From positions 124,001 through 188,000 of the forward strand of contig PALG01000029.1 of the NCBI GenBank assembly GCA_002707025.1: 64,000 nucleotides of DNA, read 5' to 3'. Every line of letters begins with the position of its first letter. The stretch's first letter is position 1. Source of the stretch: Flavobacteriaceae bacterium (GTDB lineage: Bacteria; Bacteroidota; Bacteroidia; Flavobacteriales; Flavobacteriaceae). Below the pieces are notes generated by a model that saw only the letters and a list, made by a program, of their open reading frames with translations, ran no database searches and was not told the DNA's origin. Position numbers and translations under genes: made by a program. Below, one piece after another: positions 41,637 through 49,963 of the stretch.

Positions 41637-41644
41637 TAATTTTG
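41637..41644 (+). promoter_or_regulatory. Promoter box of the TlpA-like lipoprotein gene
   Basis: TAATTTTG fits the consensus and lies about 25 bases before the TTG start at 41669. It overlaps the codons that would be used if the GTG at 41624 were the start, which argues against that start. Confidence 0.5.
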
Positions 41645-41668
41645 CTGAAGAAATCAAATGGTTTACGA

Positions 41669-43078
41669 TTGACAAAACAAATACTAACACTAGTAATTCT
41701 ATCCCTAATTGTCGTTTCCTGTGATAACTCCCCCAAAAAAACTTGTGGAAGTGCATGGGTTGGAGGGGAAATTGTAAACCCTAAAGTAGATTATGTAATT
41801 ATTTCCCATAACCGTAATTTAATTGACACGGTTCCATTGGATGAAAATAATTTTTTTAAATATAAAATCCCTCAAGTAGACCCCGGTATTTATTTTTTAA
41901 GACACCAAGAATACCAAGCATTTCATCTGGAATCTGGTGATAGCCTTATGTTTCGGGTAAATACTATTGAATTTGACGAATCCCTTACATACACCGGAAA
42001 AGGCGCTGCCAAAAATAATTTTTTAATGGAGCTATTCCTTCTGAATGAGGAGATTGATAATTTGATGAGTTCTTTTTACAACCTTTCCCCTTCCGAATTT
42101 GAAGCAAAGATGGACTCCATCAAAGATTCTAGGTACGATTTCTACAAAGAATTTAAAAACGGAAAAGAAGCGCACTCCAAAAGCTATGACGAAGTTGTAA
42201 AAGCAGCAATAGATTATAGTATTTATTCAAAGAAAGAACTCTACATTTCAGCGAATTCCAAAAAACAGGTTTACGATGAAAGTGTTGCCATTCCTGAAAG
42301 TTTTTATGACTTCCGAAATAATTATGATCTAGGCAATGAAAGTCTTCGGAACTACTACCCCTATTTTAGATGCTTGGGATATTACACCGATAACCTTTCT
42401 TTTGATCGGTATAAAAGCGAAGCCCCTTTTGACCGCAACTCGTATTTACATAACAAGTACAAGGTAGAAATCATTGACAGTATTATCACCAATGATTCCT
42501 TGAAAAACCGTTTGGCAAGAGGTTCGGTAGCACGGTATCTTTTGAATGCCGAAAATGCAGAAAATGAAGAGAAGATGCTTAGCCTTTTTGAGGAAGTAAG
42601 TTCCAACACTAAAGATATTAAAGATATTCAGGACCTTACCCAAGCAACTATAAAATTAACTCCAGGAAATACCATTCCTAATCTGTTATTGCTTTCTACG
42701 GAAAACACCATTAAGGATTTACATTCAATAATAAAGAAACCTACCGTTATCTATTTTTGGTCTTTTAATTCAATTAAGCATTACAAAAATATTCACATAA
42801 AAGCCAATGAGTTAAGGAGCAAGTACCCTGAGTTTGATTTCATAGGAATTAATATAGATCATCACTTCAAAAAGTGGTTACGGATAGTGACCAACTCTGG
42901 CTACCCCTCTAACCGGGAATTTCAATTTGAGGATTTTGATGACGCTGAAAAGAAATTACTGGTGAATTCGGTTAATAAGTCCATTATTCTAAACAAGGAT
43001 GCCACCATCCTAGACAGTAACACCAATATATTCGATATCAACTTAGAGCAGCAATTGCTTGGGTATATCAACAAATAA
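41669..43078 (+). CDS. TlpA-like lipoprotein lacking the CXXC motif
   Basis: This 469-aa protein (from the TTG at 41669) starts with a lipoprotein signal MTKQILTLVILSLIVVSC. The middle (about 30-120) resembles the DUF4369-type beta region that often precedes TlpA domains. A long helical segment follows, and the last 120 residues resemble a thioredoxin fold of the TlpA/ResA type (VIYFWSF at the strand, FIGINIDHHF). The redox site of TlpA (FWATWCGPC) reads FWSFNSIKHY, so both catalytic cysteines are absent. It may be a binding or scaffolding protein rather than an oxidoreductase. The start is inferred from the lipobox and the promoter box. Confidence 0.75.
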   Translation: MTKQILTLVILSLIVVSCDNSPKKTCGSAWVGGEIVNPKVDYVIISHNRNLIDTVPLDENNFFKYKIPQVDPGIYFLRHQEYQAFHLESGDSLMFRVNTIEFDESLTYTGKGAAKNNFLMELFLLNEEIDNLMSSFYNLSPSEFEAKMDSIKDSRYDFYKEFKNGKEAHSKSYDEVVKAAIDYSIYSKKELYISANSKKQVYDESVAIPESFYDFRNNYDLGNESLRNYYPYFRCLGYYTDNLSFDRYKSEAPFDRNSYLHNKYKVEIIDSIITNDSLKNRLARGSVARYLLNAENAENEEKMLSLFEEVSSNTKDIKDIQDLTQATIKLTPGNTIPNLLLLSTENTIKDLHSIIKKPTVIYFWSFNSIKHYKNIHIKANELRSKYPEFDFIGINIDHHFKKWLRIVTNSGYPSNREFQFEDFDDAEKKLLVNSVNKSIILNKDATILDSNTNIFDINLEQQLLGYINK

Positions 43079-43105
43079 AAAAAGCCCCTAAATAGGAGCT
43101 TTTTT
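43078..43105 (+). terminator. Terminator between the TlpA-like gene and the aldolase gene
   Basis: AAAAAGC-x-CCT and AGG-x-GCTTTTT form a hairpin with one internal mismatch and T/A runs on both sides. It probably works in both directions for these convergent genes. Confidence 0.6.
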
Positions 43106-43126
43106 AATAACAACCTAACTTCAGGT

Positions 43127-43780
43127 TTAATTTCCTTTTTTATAGTCGGCTAAAAACTTCTCCAATCCAATATCGGTAAGGGGATGTTTCAGCAATCCTT
43201 CAATAGAGGACAATGGCCCTGTCATGACATCCGCGCCAATTTTAGCACAATCAATAACATGCATGGTATGTCTCACGGAGGCTGCTAAAATTTGCGTTTC
43301 AAAACCATAGTTATCGTAGATATGACGAATTTCAGCAATCAGGTTTAATCCATCGGTAGAAATATCATCCAATCTTCCAATAAATGGGGAAACATAGGTA
43401 GCACCTGCTTTGGCAGCCAGTAAAGCCTGTCCGGGAGAGAACACTAAAGTACAATTGGTACGAATTCCTTTATCGGTAAAGTATTTGATGGCCTTTACCC
43501 CTTCCTTGATCATTGGGACTTTTACCACAATTTGATCGTGAAGTTTCGCCAGCTCTTCCCCTTCTTTTACCATCCCGTCAAAATCGGTCGCGATAACTTC
43601 CGCAGAAACATCCCCATCAACAATTTGACATATATCTACATAATGTTTTAAAATATTGTCCCGCCCGGTAATGCCCTCTTTAGCCATAAGGGAAGGATTT
43701 GTGGTAACGCCATCCAGGACCCCTAAGTCCTGAGCTTCACGTATTTGATCTAAGTTTGCCGTATCGATAAAGAATTTCAT
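43127..43780 (-). CDS. fsa: Transaldolase-like fructose-6-phosphate aldolase
   Basis: This 217-aa TIM-barrel belongs to the small transaldolase group (FSA/TalC). Such proteins either transfer dihydroxyacetone units as transaldolase or cleave fructose 6-phosphate. The Schiff-base lysine is K87 in IVVKVPM, and the phosphate-binding and opening motifs [13 protein letters not shown] and [14 protein letters not shown] are intact. The motif [20 protein letters not shown] is typical. Which activity dominates cannot be told from the sequence. A TAnnTTTG box lies 26 bases upstream on the minus strand. Confidence 0.9.
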   Translation of the reverse strand: MKFFIDTANLDQIREAQDLGVLDGVTTNPSLMAKEGITGRDNILKHYVDICQIVDGDVSAEVIATDFDGMVKEGEELAKLHDQIVVKVPMIKEGVKAIKYFTDKGIRTNCTLVFSPGQALLAAKAGATYVSPFIGRLDDISTDGLNLIAEIRHIYDNYGFETQILAASVRHTMHVIDCAKIGADVMTGPLSSIEGLLKHPLTDIGLEKFLADYKKGN

Positions 43781-43805
43781 GAATGATCTTTTTAAGAATT
43801 ATAGG

Positions 43806-43813
43806 GCAAAAAT
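43806..43813 (-). promoter_or_regulatory. Aldolase gene -7 promoter box
   Basis: On the minus strand TATTTTTG matches TAnnTTTG, 25 bases before the ATG. Confidence 0.5.
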
Positions 43814-43874
43814 ACGGAAGCTTTTGTTGGTTTAAAATCTTTCCGGAAAAAGTTTCGAAAGGTTTTTTAACAAA

Positions 43875-44684
43875 TTACTTTAATTTGTAATGCTTCATCA
43901 GCATTTTTTCGTAGCGCTTATCGGAAAGTACTTTCTTTAGAAAAATAGATAATTTCTGAAGGCTGGAACCTACCCGGTAATGAACCTTAGGATGTTTGGT
44001 TTCAATAATGTTGTGAATAGCCTTTGCCATTTCTATAGGATCTTGTCCATCTGAAACATGTTCGTTCATCATGGTCAAGGTTTCCGAATAGGCTTTCCTA
44101 TAAGGGGATTCCTCTATCACCGGCGCGTGGTAACGTCCGGAAGCAATATTGGTGGCAAAATCGCCAGGAGCTACATTGGTCATTTGGATACCAAAAGGTT
44201 GCAATTCCATGCGGTACGCTTCCGCGGTAATTTCCAATGCCGCTTTGGTGGCAGAATAAATTCCGCGATACGGAAGTCCCATATAACCTGCAATGGAAGT
44301 GATATTTATAATAAGTCCGTTTTTTTGTTTCCGCATTTGTGGTAAAACGGCTTTCATCACCTCTAAAGGGCCATAAAAATTGGTTTCAAAAGCTTTTCTT
44401 ATTTCTTCGGTTGGGGTTTCTTCCACAGGACCTGTAATGCCCACTCCCGCATTATTAATCAGTACATCTATTCGGCCTTCCGAAGCAATAATCGCTGCAA
44501 TGGTTTCTGAAATGGTTGTCTTTTTAGTTACATCCAGCTCGAGCAAGGAAAAGGGCACCATTCCTTCATACTTCGAAGGGTTTCTACTGGTACCATAAAC
44601 CGTATAGCCCTTTTGATGGAGGAATTCGCCTATGGCTTTTCCTATTCCTGAAGAACCGCCAGTGATGAGTACTACTTTAGACAT
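43875..44684 (-). CDS. Short-chain dehydrogenase/reductase
   Basis: This 269-aa classical SDR should oxidise or reduce an alcohol or ketone with NAD(P)H. The Rossmann TGGSSGIGKAIGEFL at the N-terminus, the NNAG in LINNAGVGITG, the catalytic Ser in NITSIAG, and the YxxxK pair in YSATKAALE are all present. The basic residue after the Gly-rich loop (SRNPSKYE) suggests NADP preference. The substrate is not predictable. It lies between the SRP RNA gene and the aldolase gene. A CATCTTTG box (one mismatch) is found 17 bases upstream. Confidence 0.9.
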   Translation of the reverse strand: MSKVVLITGGSSGIGKAIGEFLHQKGYTVYGTSRNPSKYEGMVPFSLLELDVTKKTTISETIAAIIASEGRIDVLINNAGVGITGPVEETPTEEIRKAFETNFYGPLEVMKAVLPQMRKQKNGLIINITSIAGYMGLPYRGIYSATKAALEITAEAYRMELQPFGIQMTNVAPGDFATNIASGRYHAPVIEESPYRKAYSETLTMMNEHVSDGQDPIEMAKAIHNIIETKHPKVHYRVGSSLQKLSIFLKKVLSDKRYEKMLMKHYKLK

Positions 44685-44729
44685 ATGTTGATTATTGGGA
44701 CAAAGATGGGAAGATGGCGGAACTAATCC

Positions 44730-44739
44730 AAAAAAAAAA
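44730..44739 (-). terminator. T tract ending the SRP RNA transcript
   Basis: Ten consecutive A's on the plus strand (T's in the RNA direction) directly follow the closing helix of the SRP RNA. That helix itself serves as the terminator stem. Confidence 0.7.
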
Positions 44740-44740
44740 T

Positions 44741-44836
44741 GGCAAGCTACCTACATCACACCGCTACGACCGTCTACCCTTGCTGCGTTCCCGCCCTGGG
44801 GGATTCAACAGGAGCTGGTTGTGTAGGACTTGCCGG
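44741..44836 (-). ncRNA. ffs: SRP 4.5S-type RNA
   Basis: This is the RNA core of the signal recognition particle, which binds Ffh and targets nascent membrane proteins. The SRP-RNA hallmark is the hairpin GCG-GGAA-CGC (tetraloop at 44788-44791), flanked by CCCCCAGG on one side and AGCAAGGG on the other. This reproduces the conserved helix 8 asymmetric and symmetric loops. The ends pair: 5' GGCAAG with 3' CTTGCC and CCTACA with TGTAGG. It is about 96 nt long, with a TATATTTG promoter just upstream and a T tract downstream. It is hidden under a long but spurious upstream extension of the neighbouring plus-strand reading frame. The exact ends are inferred from pairing. Confidence 0.88.
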
Positions 44837-44838
44837 TG

Positions 44839-44870
44839 CAAATATACGGTGCTTTTTATGCTTGCACAAA
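44839..44870 (-). promoter_or_regulatory. ffs promoter (-33/-7)
   Basis: On the minus strand TTTG (44867-44870) and TATATTTG (44839-44846) are separated by 20 bases. The predicted transcription start lies within a few bases of the first paired G of the RNA. Confidence 0.7.
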
Positions 44871-44920
44871 CATTTTATCCATCAATTATTATTAACTATC
44901 TTGCCAAAAAATTGATTTCC

Positions 44921-45964
44921 ATGAAGCGTATTTCTAAGTTTCTGTTTTTGACCTTTTTGACCTTCTTTATTGGCAGCTGTGGAGATAAAAATACCACTGC
45001 AAACGATTTGTTTTCCGTAGAAATCACAAATAAGAAGAAAACCTACAAACAGGAAGACGAACTTTCCGTAAACATCAATACTAAGACAGGTTTGGAAATA
45101 GAAAGAGTTCGTTATTCCATTGACAATGGTAAGAAAATAGATGGAAATTCTATTCCCCTCACTGGACAAAAAATGGGTAAAAGAATTTTACATGCCTTTA
45201 TCACTTCCGAAGGTAAGGAATATGAACTCACCCAGTCTTTCAAGATTACTGCAACTACGCCTCCTACCCTTTATACCTATAAAATTTTAGAAAGCTATCC
45301 ACATGATATCAAAGCCTATACCCAAGGGTTGGAATTTGAAAACGATACGCTTTACGAAAGTACCGGGCAATACAGGCAATCTTCCTTACGTAAAACCAAC
45401 TACCAAACCGGTGAGGTATTGCAAAAAGTAGCGCTCGCCGATCAATATTTTGGGGAAGGTTTAACCATTCTTGATGATAAGATTTACCAACTCACTTGGC
45501 GGGAAAATACGGGTTTTATTTACAATACCACTACCCTTGAAAAAAAGGGGACGTTTGTATTCGATAAAAGTAAAGAAGGATGGGGCCTCTGTCATAACAA
45601 TGAACATATCTTTAAAAGTGACGGTACTGAAAAGATATGGACCCTTAACCCCAAGACCCTTTCTGAAGAAAGCTATATTGAAATCTACACCCACAATAGT
45701 GTCATCGACAATGTAAATGAACTGGAATGGGTTAATGGAAAAATTTATGCCAACATCTATCAAAGAGATGCCATCGCAATTGTTAATCCGGAAAATGGTG
45801 CCGTAGAAGGAGTGATTAATATGAAAGGATTACAAGAAGAGGTTACCCAGCATACAACACTGGATGTCCTTAACGGAATTACCTACAACGGAGAGCCAAA
45901 CATCCTTTATGTAACCGGGAAAAATTGGGACAAACTCTTCAAAATTGAAATTATAAAAAAATAA
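44921..45964 (+). CDS. Glutaminyl-peptide cyclotransferase, lipoprotein
   Basis: This 347-aa protein is a bacterial/plant-type glutaminyl cyclase, a beta-propeller enzyme that turns N-terminal Gln into pyroglutamate. The start at 44921 gives a lipoprotein signal with Cys at 20 (FIGSC). The frame can be extended back to 44714, but that part overlaps the SRP RNA and is rejected. Recognisable family parts are the YPHDIKAYTQGLEFENDTLYES block, GEGLTILDDKIYQLTW, VNELEWVNGKIYANIYQRD and NGITYNGEPNILYVTGKNWDKLF. Before the propeller there is a beta domain of about 90 residues. In Bacteroidetes, Gln-start residues produced by signal cleavage (T9SS cargo) are a likely substrate (inference). Confidence 0.9.
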   Translation: MKRISKFLFLTFLTFFIGSCGDKNTTANDLFSVEITNKKKTYKQEDELSVNINTKTGLEIERVRYSIDNGKKIDGNSIPLTGQKMGKRILHAFITSEGKEYELTQSFKITATTPPTLYTYKILESYPHDIKAYTQGLEFENDTLYESTGQYRQSSLRKTNYQTGEVLQKVALADQYFGEGLTILDDKIYQLTWRENTGFIYNTTTLEKKGTFVFDKSKEGWGLCHNNEHIFKSDGTEKIWTLNPKTLSEESYIEIYTHNSVIDNVNELEWVNGKIYANIYQRDAIAIVNPENGAVEGVINMKGLQEEVTQHTTLDVLNGITYNGEPNILYVTGKNWDKLFKIEIIKK

Positions 45965-45989
45965 TTCTTAAAAGACCTCATACTCATTC

Positions 45990-46022
45990 AAAACACCTAT
46001 TCCCTCAATTGGTGTTTTTTTT
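45990..46022 (+). terminator. Terminator after the glutaminyl cyclase gene
   Basis: AAAACACC (45990-45997) pairs with GGTGTTTT (46011-46018), loop of 13 bases, with further T's following. Confidence 0.75.
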
Positions 46023-46074
46023 GTGGTAGGATTTTTGGTGCTTTGGAAAAGAAACACGTAAAAACCTCAGCATC

Positions 46075-47217
46075 ATGAAAAAATCCATACAAATAACCGT
46101 TCCAGAGCCCTGTCACGAAAATTGGAACGTCATGACTCCTTCCGAAAAGGGGAGATTTTGTGGGAGTTGCCAAAAAGAGGTAATCGATTTTACCCAACTC
46201 ACCGATGAAGCCATTGTAAAAATGATCGGTTCGGGAAAGGATATTTGCGGCCGACTGAAAAAGTCTCAGTTAGAAAGAGAATTAAAACTAGAACGGAAAA
46301 ACCAAAACCCTATTGCTTCGCTTGCTGTTTCCCTTCTCATGCCCTTGAGCCTTTTAGGAGCGAACCCGCAAACAAATACTCAAGACAAAAACAAAACATT
46401 CCATTCCATAGGTATAGGAAATTTTGCCGAAAAAAATGGAGTAAAAGTATGGGGCTATGTAACCGATGAAATAGGGAAACCCGCTGCTTTTGCAGAAATA
46501 ATTATTGCAGAAACCGGAAAATCCTTCAGAACGGATAAAAAGGGATTTTTTGAAATTACTTGTGCCCGTGAAAGTACCCTATTTGCCAAATTGGGACCTA
46601 GGGAAAGTAATAAGGTAATCGCTAGCAAAAGTCATAATCAGATCCATTTTCAGCTTTCCGAGAAAGTGACGGTTCCACTAATTGTCGGGAAAATAAAACC
46701 CGCTGAAACTACCGTAGACAAACCCACTGAAACCATAAAAAAAACACTTAAAAATAAAGCTCCCTTTTGTGTTTCGGATACCGAAATAGAAGCGCAAAAA
46801 CAAGACAGCCCTCCCTTGAATACAATTAAAGGAACCGTTGTAGATGAAAATCGCATTCCTTTACCTGGAGTTAATGTTGTTATTGAAGGCACTTCCAAAG
46901 GAACACAAACAGACCTGGAAGGTTTTTTTGAAATTGAAACTAAAAAAGAACAAGTACTCGTCATTTCTTATATGGGCTATGATACTCAAGAGCTACGCTG
47001 TGAAGACATTACTTCAGAAATAAATATACAACTTACAGCTACGCTCATGGGGGAAGTAATTATTATGGGAGGGATTTCGGCATATCCAGATAAAGCCGAT
47101 CGAAAAGAAAAAAGAGCCTTGCGAAAACAAGAGCGTTTGAAACGCAAAAAAACAAATTATAGCCTACACAATATGATGCTTCATAAAAAGTTATATTTTT
47201 ACAGAAATTTGACTTAA
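46075..47217 (+). CDS. Membrane protein with Cys-rich N-terminus and two carboxypeptidase-like modules
   Basis: This 380-aa protein begins with a possible zinc-binding module: IPEPCH-like VPEPCHENWNVM, then RFCGSCQKEV, near residues 10-40. A membrane segment (about 80-97) follows. Beyond it lie two CarboxypepD_reg-like beta-sandwich modules, one near 125-200 (VWGYVTDEIGKPAAFAEI) and one near 255-340 (IKGTVVDENRIPLPGVNVVI). The second is like the N-terminal extension of SusC transporters. The C-terminus is basic. The Cys-rich opening recurs in many flavobacterial proteins; its role is unknown. The stop is directly followed by the next ATG (TAAATG), suggesting coupling. Confidence 0.75.
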   Translation: MKKSIQITVPEPCHENWNVMTPSEKGRFCGSCQKEVIDFTQLTDEAIVKMIGSGKDICGRLKKSQLERELKLERKNQNPIASLAVSLLMPLSLLGANPQTNTQDKNKTFHSIGIGNFAEKNGVKVWGYVTDEIGKPAAFAEIIIAETGKSFRTDKKGFFEITCARESTLFAKLGPRESNKVIASKSHNQIHFQLSEKVTVPLIVGKIKPAETTVDKPTETIKKTLKNKAPFCVSDTEIEAQKQDSPPLNTIKGTVVDENRIPLPGVNVVIEGTSKGTQTDLEGFFEIETKKEQVLVISYMGYDTQELRCEDITSEINIQLTATLMGEVIIMGGISAYPDKADRKEKRALRKQERLKRKKTNYSLHNMMLHKKLYFYRNLT

Positions 47218-48765
47218 ATGAAGTATTTATACGGACTATTACTTGTTGCCAGTGTGATTTTATGGAGTTCTTGCCGAAACGATTTCGACAGTGTTCCTAG
47301 TACTGGAAATTTAGAATTTTCAAGAGATACCGTTTACTTGGATACGGTTTTTACCAATATTGGCTCCAGTACCTACAACCTGAAAGTGTACAATCGTACC
47401 GATGAAGACATGACCATTCCTACCATCCGATTGGGTCAAGGGGAGAGTTCATTTTATCGTTTAAACGTGGATGGCATTCCTGGGAAGTCTTTTGAGGATA
47501 TTCAGGTGTTGGCCAATGACAGTATTTTTATTTTTGTGGAAACTACTGTCGACATCACTAATCAAACCAATAACACACAGTTTTTATATACCGACCAAAT
47601 AGTATTTGATGGCGGTGGAAATGAACAAAAAGTAGAACTGGTTACCTTAATTCAGGATGCCGTATTCCTCTTTCCGGCAGATCTAGGCAATGGTATGTTT
47701 GAAACTTTAAGTTTTGGAGTCGATGAGGAAGGCAATGAAATTTTGGTGGAAGGTTTTTTCCTGGACGACGACGAGCTTACCTTCACTAATGAAAAGCCCT
47801 ATGTTATTTATGGCTATGCCGCGGTTCCCCCGCAAAAAACCTTACAGGTGCAACCCGGAGCGCGTATCCACTTTCACGCCGATAGTGGTTTACTTGTTGC
47901 TAATGAGGGTTCTATAAAAGCCAACGGAGCCCCTAGTAGTGACCCCGAGCTCTTGGAAAACGAAATTATCTTTGAAGGGGATCGCCTAGAACCCGATTTT
48001 GAAAACACCCCTGGACAATGGCAGACCATTTGGCTCACATCTGGAAGTACCGATAATGAATTCAGTTATGTGACCATTAAAAATGGGCTTATTGGACTAA
48101 GAGCCGATGATAATGATGGAGACCGTACCGTAACCCTCAATAATGTACAATTATACAATCACGCAGTATTCGGGATCAATGCCCTTACTAGCAATATGTA
48201 TGGGGAAAATGTGGTGATCAACAATTGTGGGGTTTCTTCTCTTGCGCTTCAGCTAGGAGGAATCTATGAATTTAATCACAGTACTTTTGCTAATTATTGG
48301 AGCAATAGCTTCCGTTCGGACCCTACCCTTTTTATCAGTAACAACTTCGACAATGGACAAGGAACCCTTTTTGTGGCCGATTTACAAGCAAATTTCAATA
48401 ATTGTATTGTCTACGGAAGCGAATCCAGGGAATTTATCTTTTCTGAAGACAATGGAGCTGCTTTCAACTTTAATTTTTCCAATTCCCTACTCCGTTTTGA
48501 AGATCCTCAAGGAGAATTTGAGGGTGATGCCAATTACGATTTTGGGGATGCCAACCTATACACCAATTGTGTCTTAAACCAAGATCCCGTATTTCAAGAT
48601 ACTGAAATCAGTAATTTGAATATTGAAACGGGAACCTCAGCAGCCGATGGTATTGCAGATCCTCTTGTGGCGGGTCAAGTGCCCGTGGATTTAAATGGCA
48701 CTACCCGAAGTGCTACGGCACCCGATGCAGGGGCATATGAGAGTACGGTGTTTCCGGAGGAATAA
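47218..48765 (+). CDS. Surface lipoprotein with right-handed beta-helix region
   Basis: This 515-aa protein has a lipoprotein signal with Cys at 19 (WSSC). The N-terminal part (30-150) looks like an Ig-like beta domain. Residues from about 200 on are like a parallel beta-helix with short repeated turns and many Asn (FNHSTFANYW, NNFDNGQGTLFVADLQANFNNCIVYGS). Related proteins bear 'choice-of-anchor' or polymorphic outer membrane names. No polysaccharide-lyase catalytic residues could be assigned. A terminal PDAGAYEST motif is typical of this group in Bacteroidota. It immediately follows the preceding gene and precedes the seven-gene run at 48894. Confidence 0.75.
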   Translation: MKYLYGLLLVASVILWSSCRNDFDSVPSTGNLEFSRDTVYLDTVFTNIGSSTYNLKVYNRTDEDMTIPTIRLGQGESSFYRLNVDGIPGKSFEDIQVLANDSIFIFVETTVDITNQTNNTQFLYTDQIVFDGGGNEQKVELVTLIQDAVFLFPADLGNGMFETLSFGVDEEGNEILVEGFFLDDDELTFTNEKPYVIYGYAAVPPQKTLQVQPGARIHFHADSGLLVANEGSIKANGAPSSDPELLENEIIFEGDRLEPDFENTPGQWQTIWLTSGSTDNEFSYVTIKNGLIGLRADDNDGDRTVTLNNVQLYNHAVFGINALTSNMYGENVVINNCGVSSLALQLGGIYEFNHSTFANYWSNSFRSDPTLFISNNFDNGQGTLFVADLQANFNNCIVYGSESREFIFSEDNGAAFNFNFSNSLLRFEDPQGEFEGDANYDFGDANLYTNCVLNQDPVFQDTEISNLNIETGTSAADGIADPLVAGQVPVDLNGTTRSATAPDAGAYESTVFPEE

Positions 48766-48893
48766 GCTTTTTACCGTTCCTTGAGTCAAAACAACCGTTC
48801 TTTCATTCAGAAATTAGAATAAATCTTTAAGGGTTTTATACTTCTATTTCATTTGAAATATTTGTGGCAACATTAACCATAACTATTTCAATA

Positions 48894-49958
48894 ATGAAGT
48901 TACCTCTATTGGCATTGCTCGTGTGTGCCGTTCTGTTTTTTCAAAGCTGTAGTGAATGTGAAATAATTACTACAGAACTTGAATCGGACACACTTCCGGT
49001 CACACTTACTTGCGAAGGAACCTTTTACGCAAGTTTACTTACTACTTTTAACGGCAGCATCCAAGAAAGGCAGTTTGTTGCCTTCGATAAGCCCTTGTCC
49101 AATTCGCTAGCTATTTCAACCTTAGAGACCTTACAAGGCAGTTCGTTACAGAATACACAGTCGGGCTACTGCCAATCGGCCTTTAACAGCAATACACTTC
49201 AGTATTGCTACGCTTATCAATTTGGCCCTGGCATGACCAACCCCTTATATGTAGCCAATGTAAATCCGTTATCATCCCAATTATTTTCGGAAGAAGTGGT
49301 TTATACCGGTCCGGTATACAACAATAATTCATTATATGCCATCAATGTACTTACCGATGCTAATTTTTTGAATTATTCCATTTTACGAGTCGATGAAACC
49401 ACAGGGCAAACTACCGAGCTCCTATCGGGAAATACCACTGTAAATAGTCCTATGCAAAATGACTATGTATGGTCTGCCACAGATGGAGCAGACACCCTAT
49501 ATTTTTTAGGAACCACCAACCTTATACGGTATTCCATATCGAGCAATACGGTAACCGTTACAGACATCGACCCCTCATATAATAAGACTAATCAAGTAGT
49601 TTATTCGGGGCTGGAATATAACAAAAATACCCAGCAGCTATTAGCCATTAAAGGAAACTTAAGCAACCCTCAGCCCATTAATGAGTTGGTTAGCATTGCC
49701 AACAATGGAACTATTACTTCGCTTTATAACATTTCAAGCAACCTTTCTACAGAAAATGATGGAATGATATTTTATCCCTTCCACGCAACGGCTTTCGACC
49801 CCTGCAATAACAGCTATTACATTACCGAGCTTGAAGAACTTGAGCCATTAAATGGAGTTTCAAGCTCTTTCCTTATTGAAATAAACCTTGACGAAAATAT
49901 TTTAAACGAACAATTGATAGAAGGCCTTCTTTACGGGTTGGAATATCAAGAAAACTAA
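48894..49958 (+). CDS. Lipoprotein of unknown function
   Basis: This 354-aa protein has a lipoprotein signal MKLPLLALLVCAVLFFQSC (Cys 19). The in-frame codons before 48894 are not used in this model because they overlap an AATATTTG promoter-like sequence. The rest is rich in Asn, Ser, Thr and Tyr with repeated beta strands, e.g. TDANFLNYSILRVDETTGQT, DTLYFLGTTNLIRYSISSN and YNKNTQQLLAI. These look like blades of a beta-propeller, but no named family was recognised. The next gene follows after five bases. It is the first gene of the closely spaced run that ends with the response regulator. Confidence 0.7.
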   Translation: MKLPLLALLVCAVLFFQSCSECEIITTELESDTLPVTLTCEGTFYASLLTTFNGSIQERQFVAFDKPLSNSLAISTLETLQGSSLQNTQSGYCQSAFNSNTLQYCYAYQFGPGMTNPLYVANVNPLSSQLFSEEVVYTGPVYNNNSLYAINVLTDANFLNYSILRVDETTGQTTELLSGNTTVNSPMQNDYVWSATDGADTLYFLGTTNLIRYSISSNTVTVTDIDPSYNKTNQVVYSGLEYNKNTQQLLAIKGNLSNPQPINELVSIANNGTITSLYNISSNLSTENDGMIFYPFHATAFDPCNNSYYITELEELEPLNGVSSSFLIEINLDENILNEQLIEGLLYGLEYQEN

Positions 49959-49963
49959 CAAAG

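Noticed and set aside
41624-41668. GTG start for the TlpA-like lipoprotein
   Set aside because: A promoter box lies within these codons, and the TTG at 41669 gives the lipoprotein signal directly.
44714-44920. Upstream extension of the glutaminyl cyclase frame
   Set aside because: It runs through the SRP RNA gene, shows no family similarity, and the ATG at 44921 begins a perfect lipoprotein signal.
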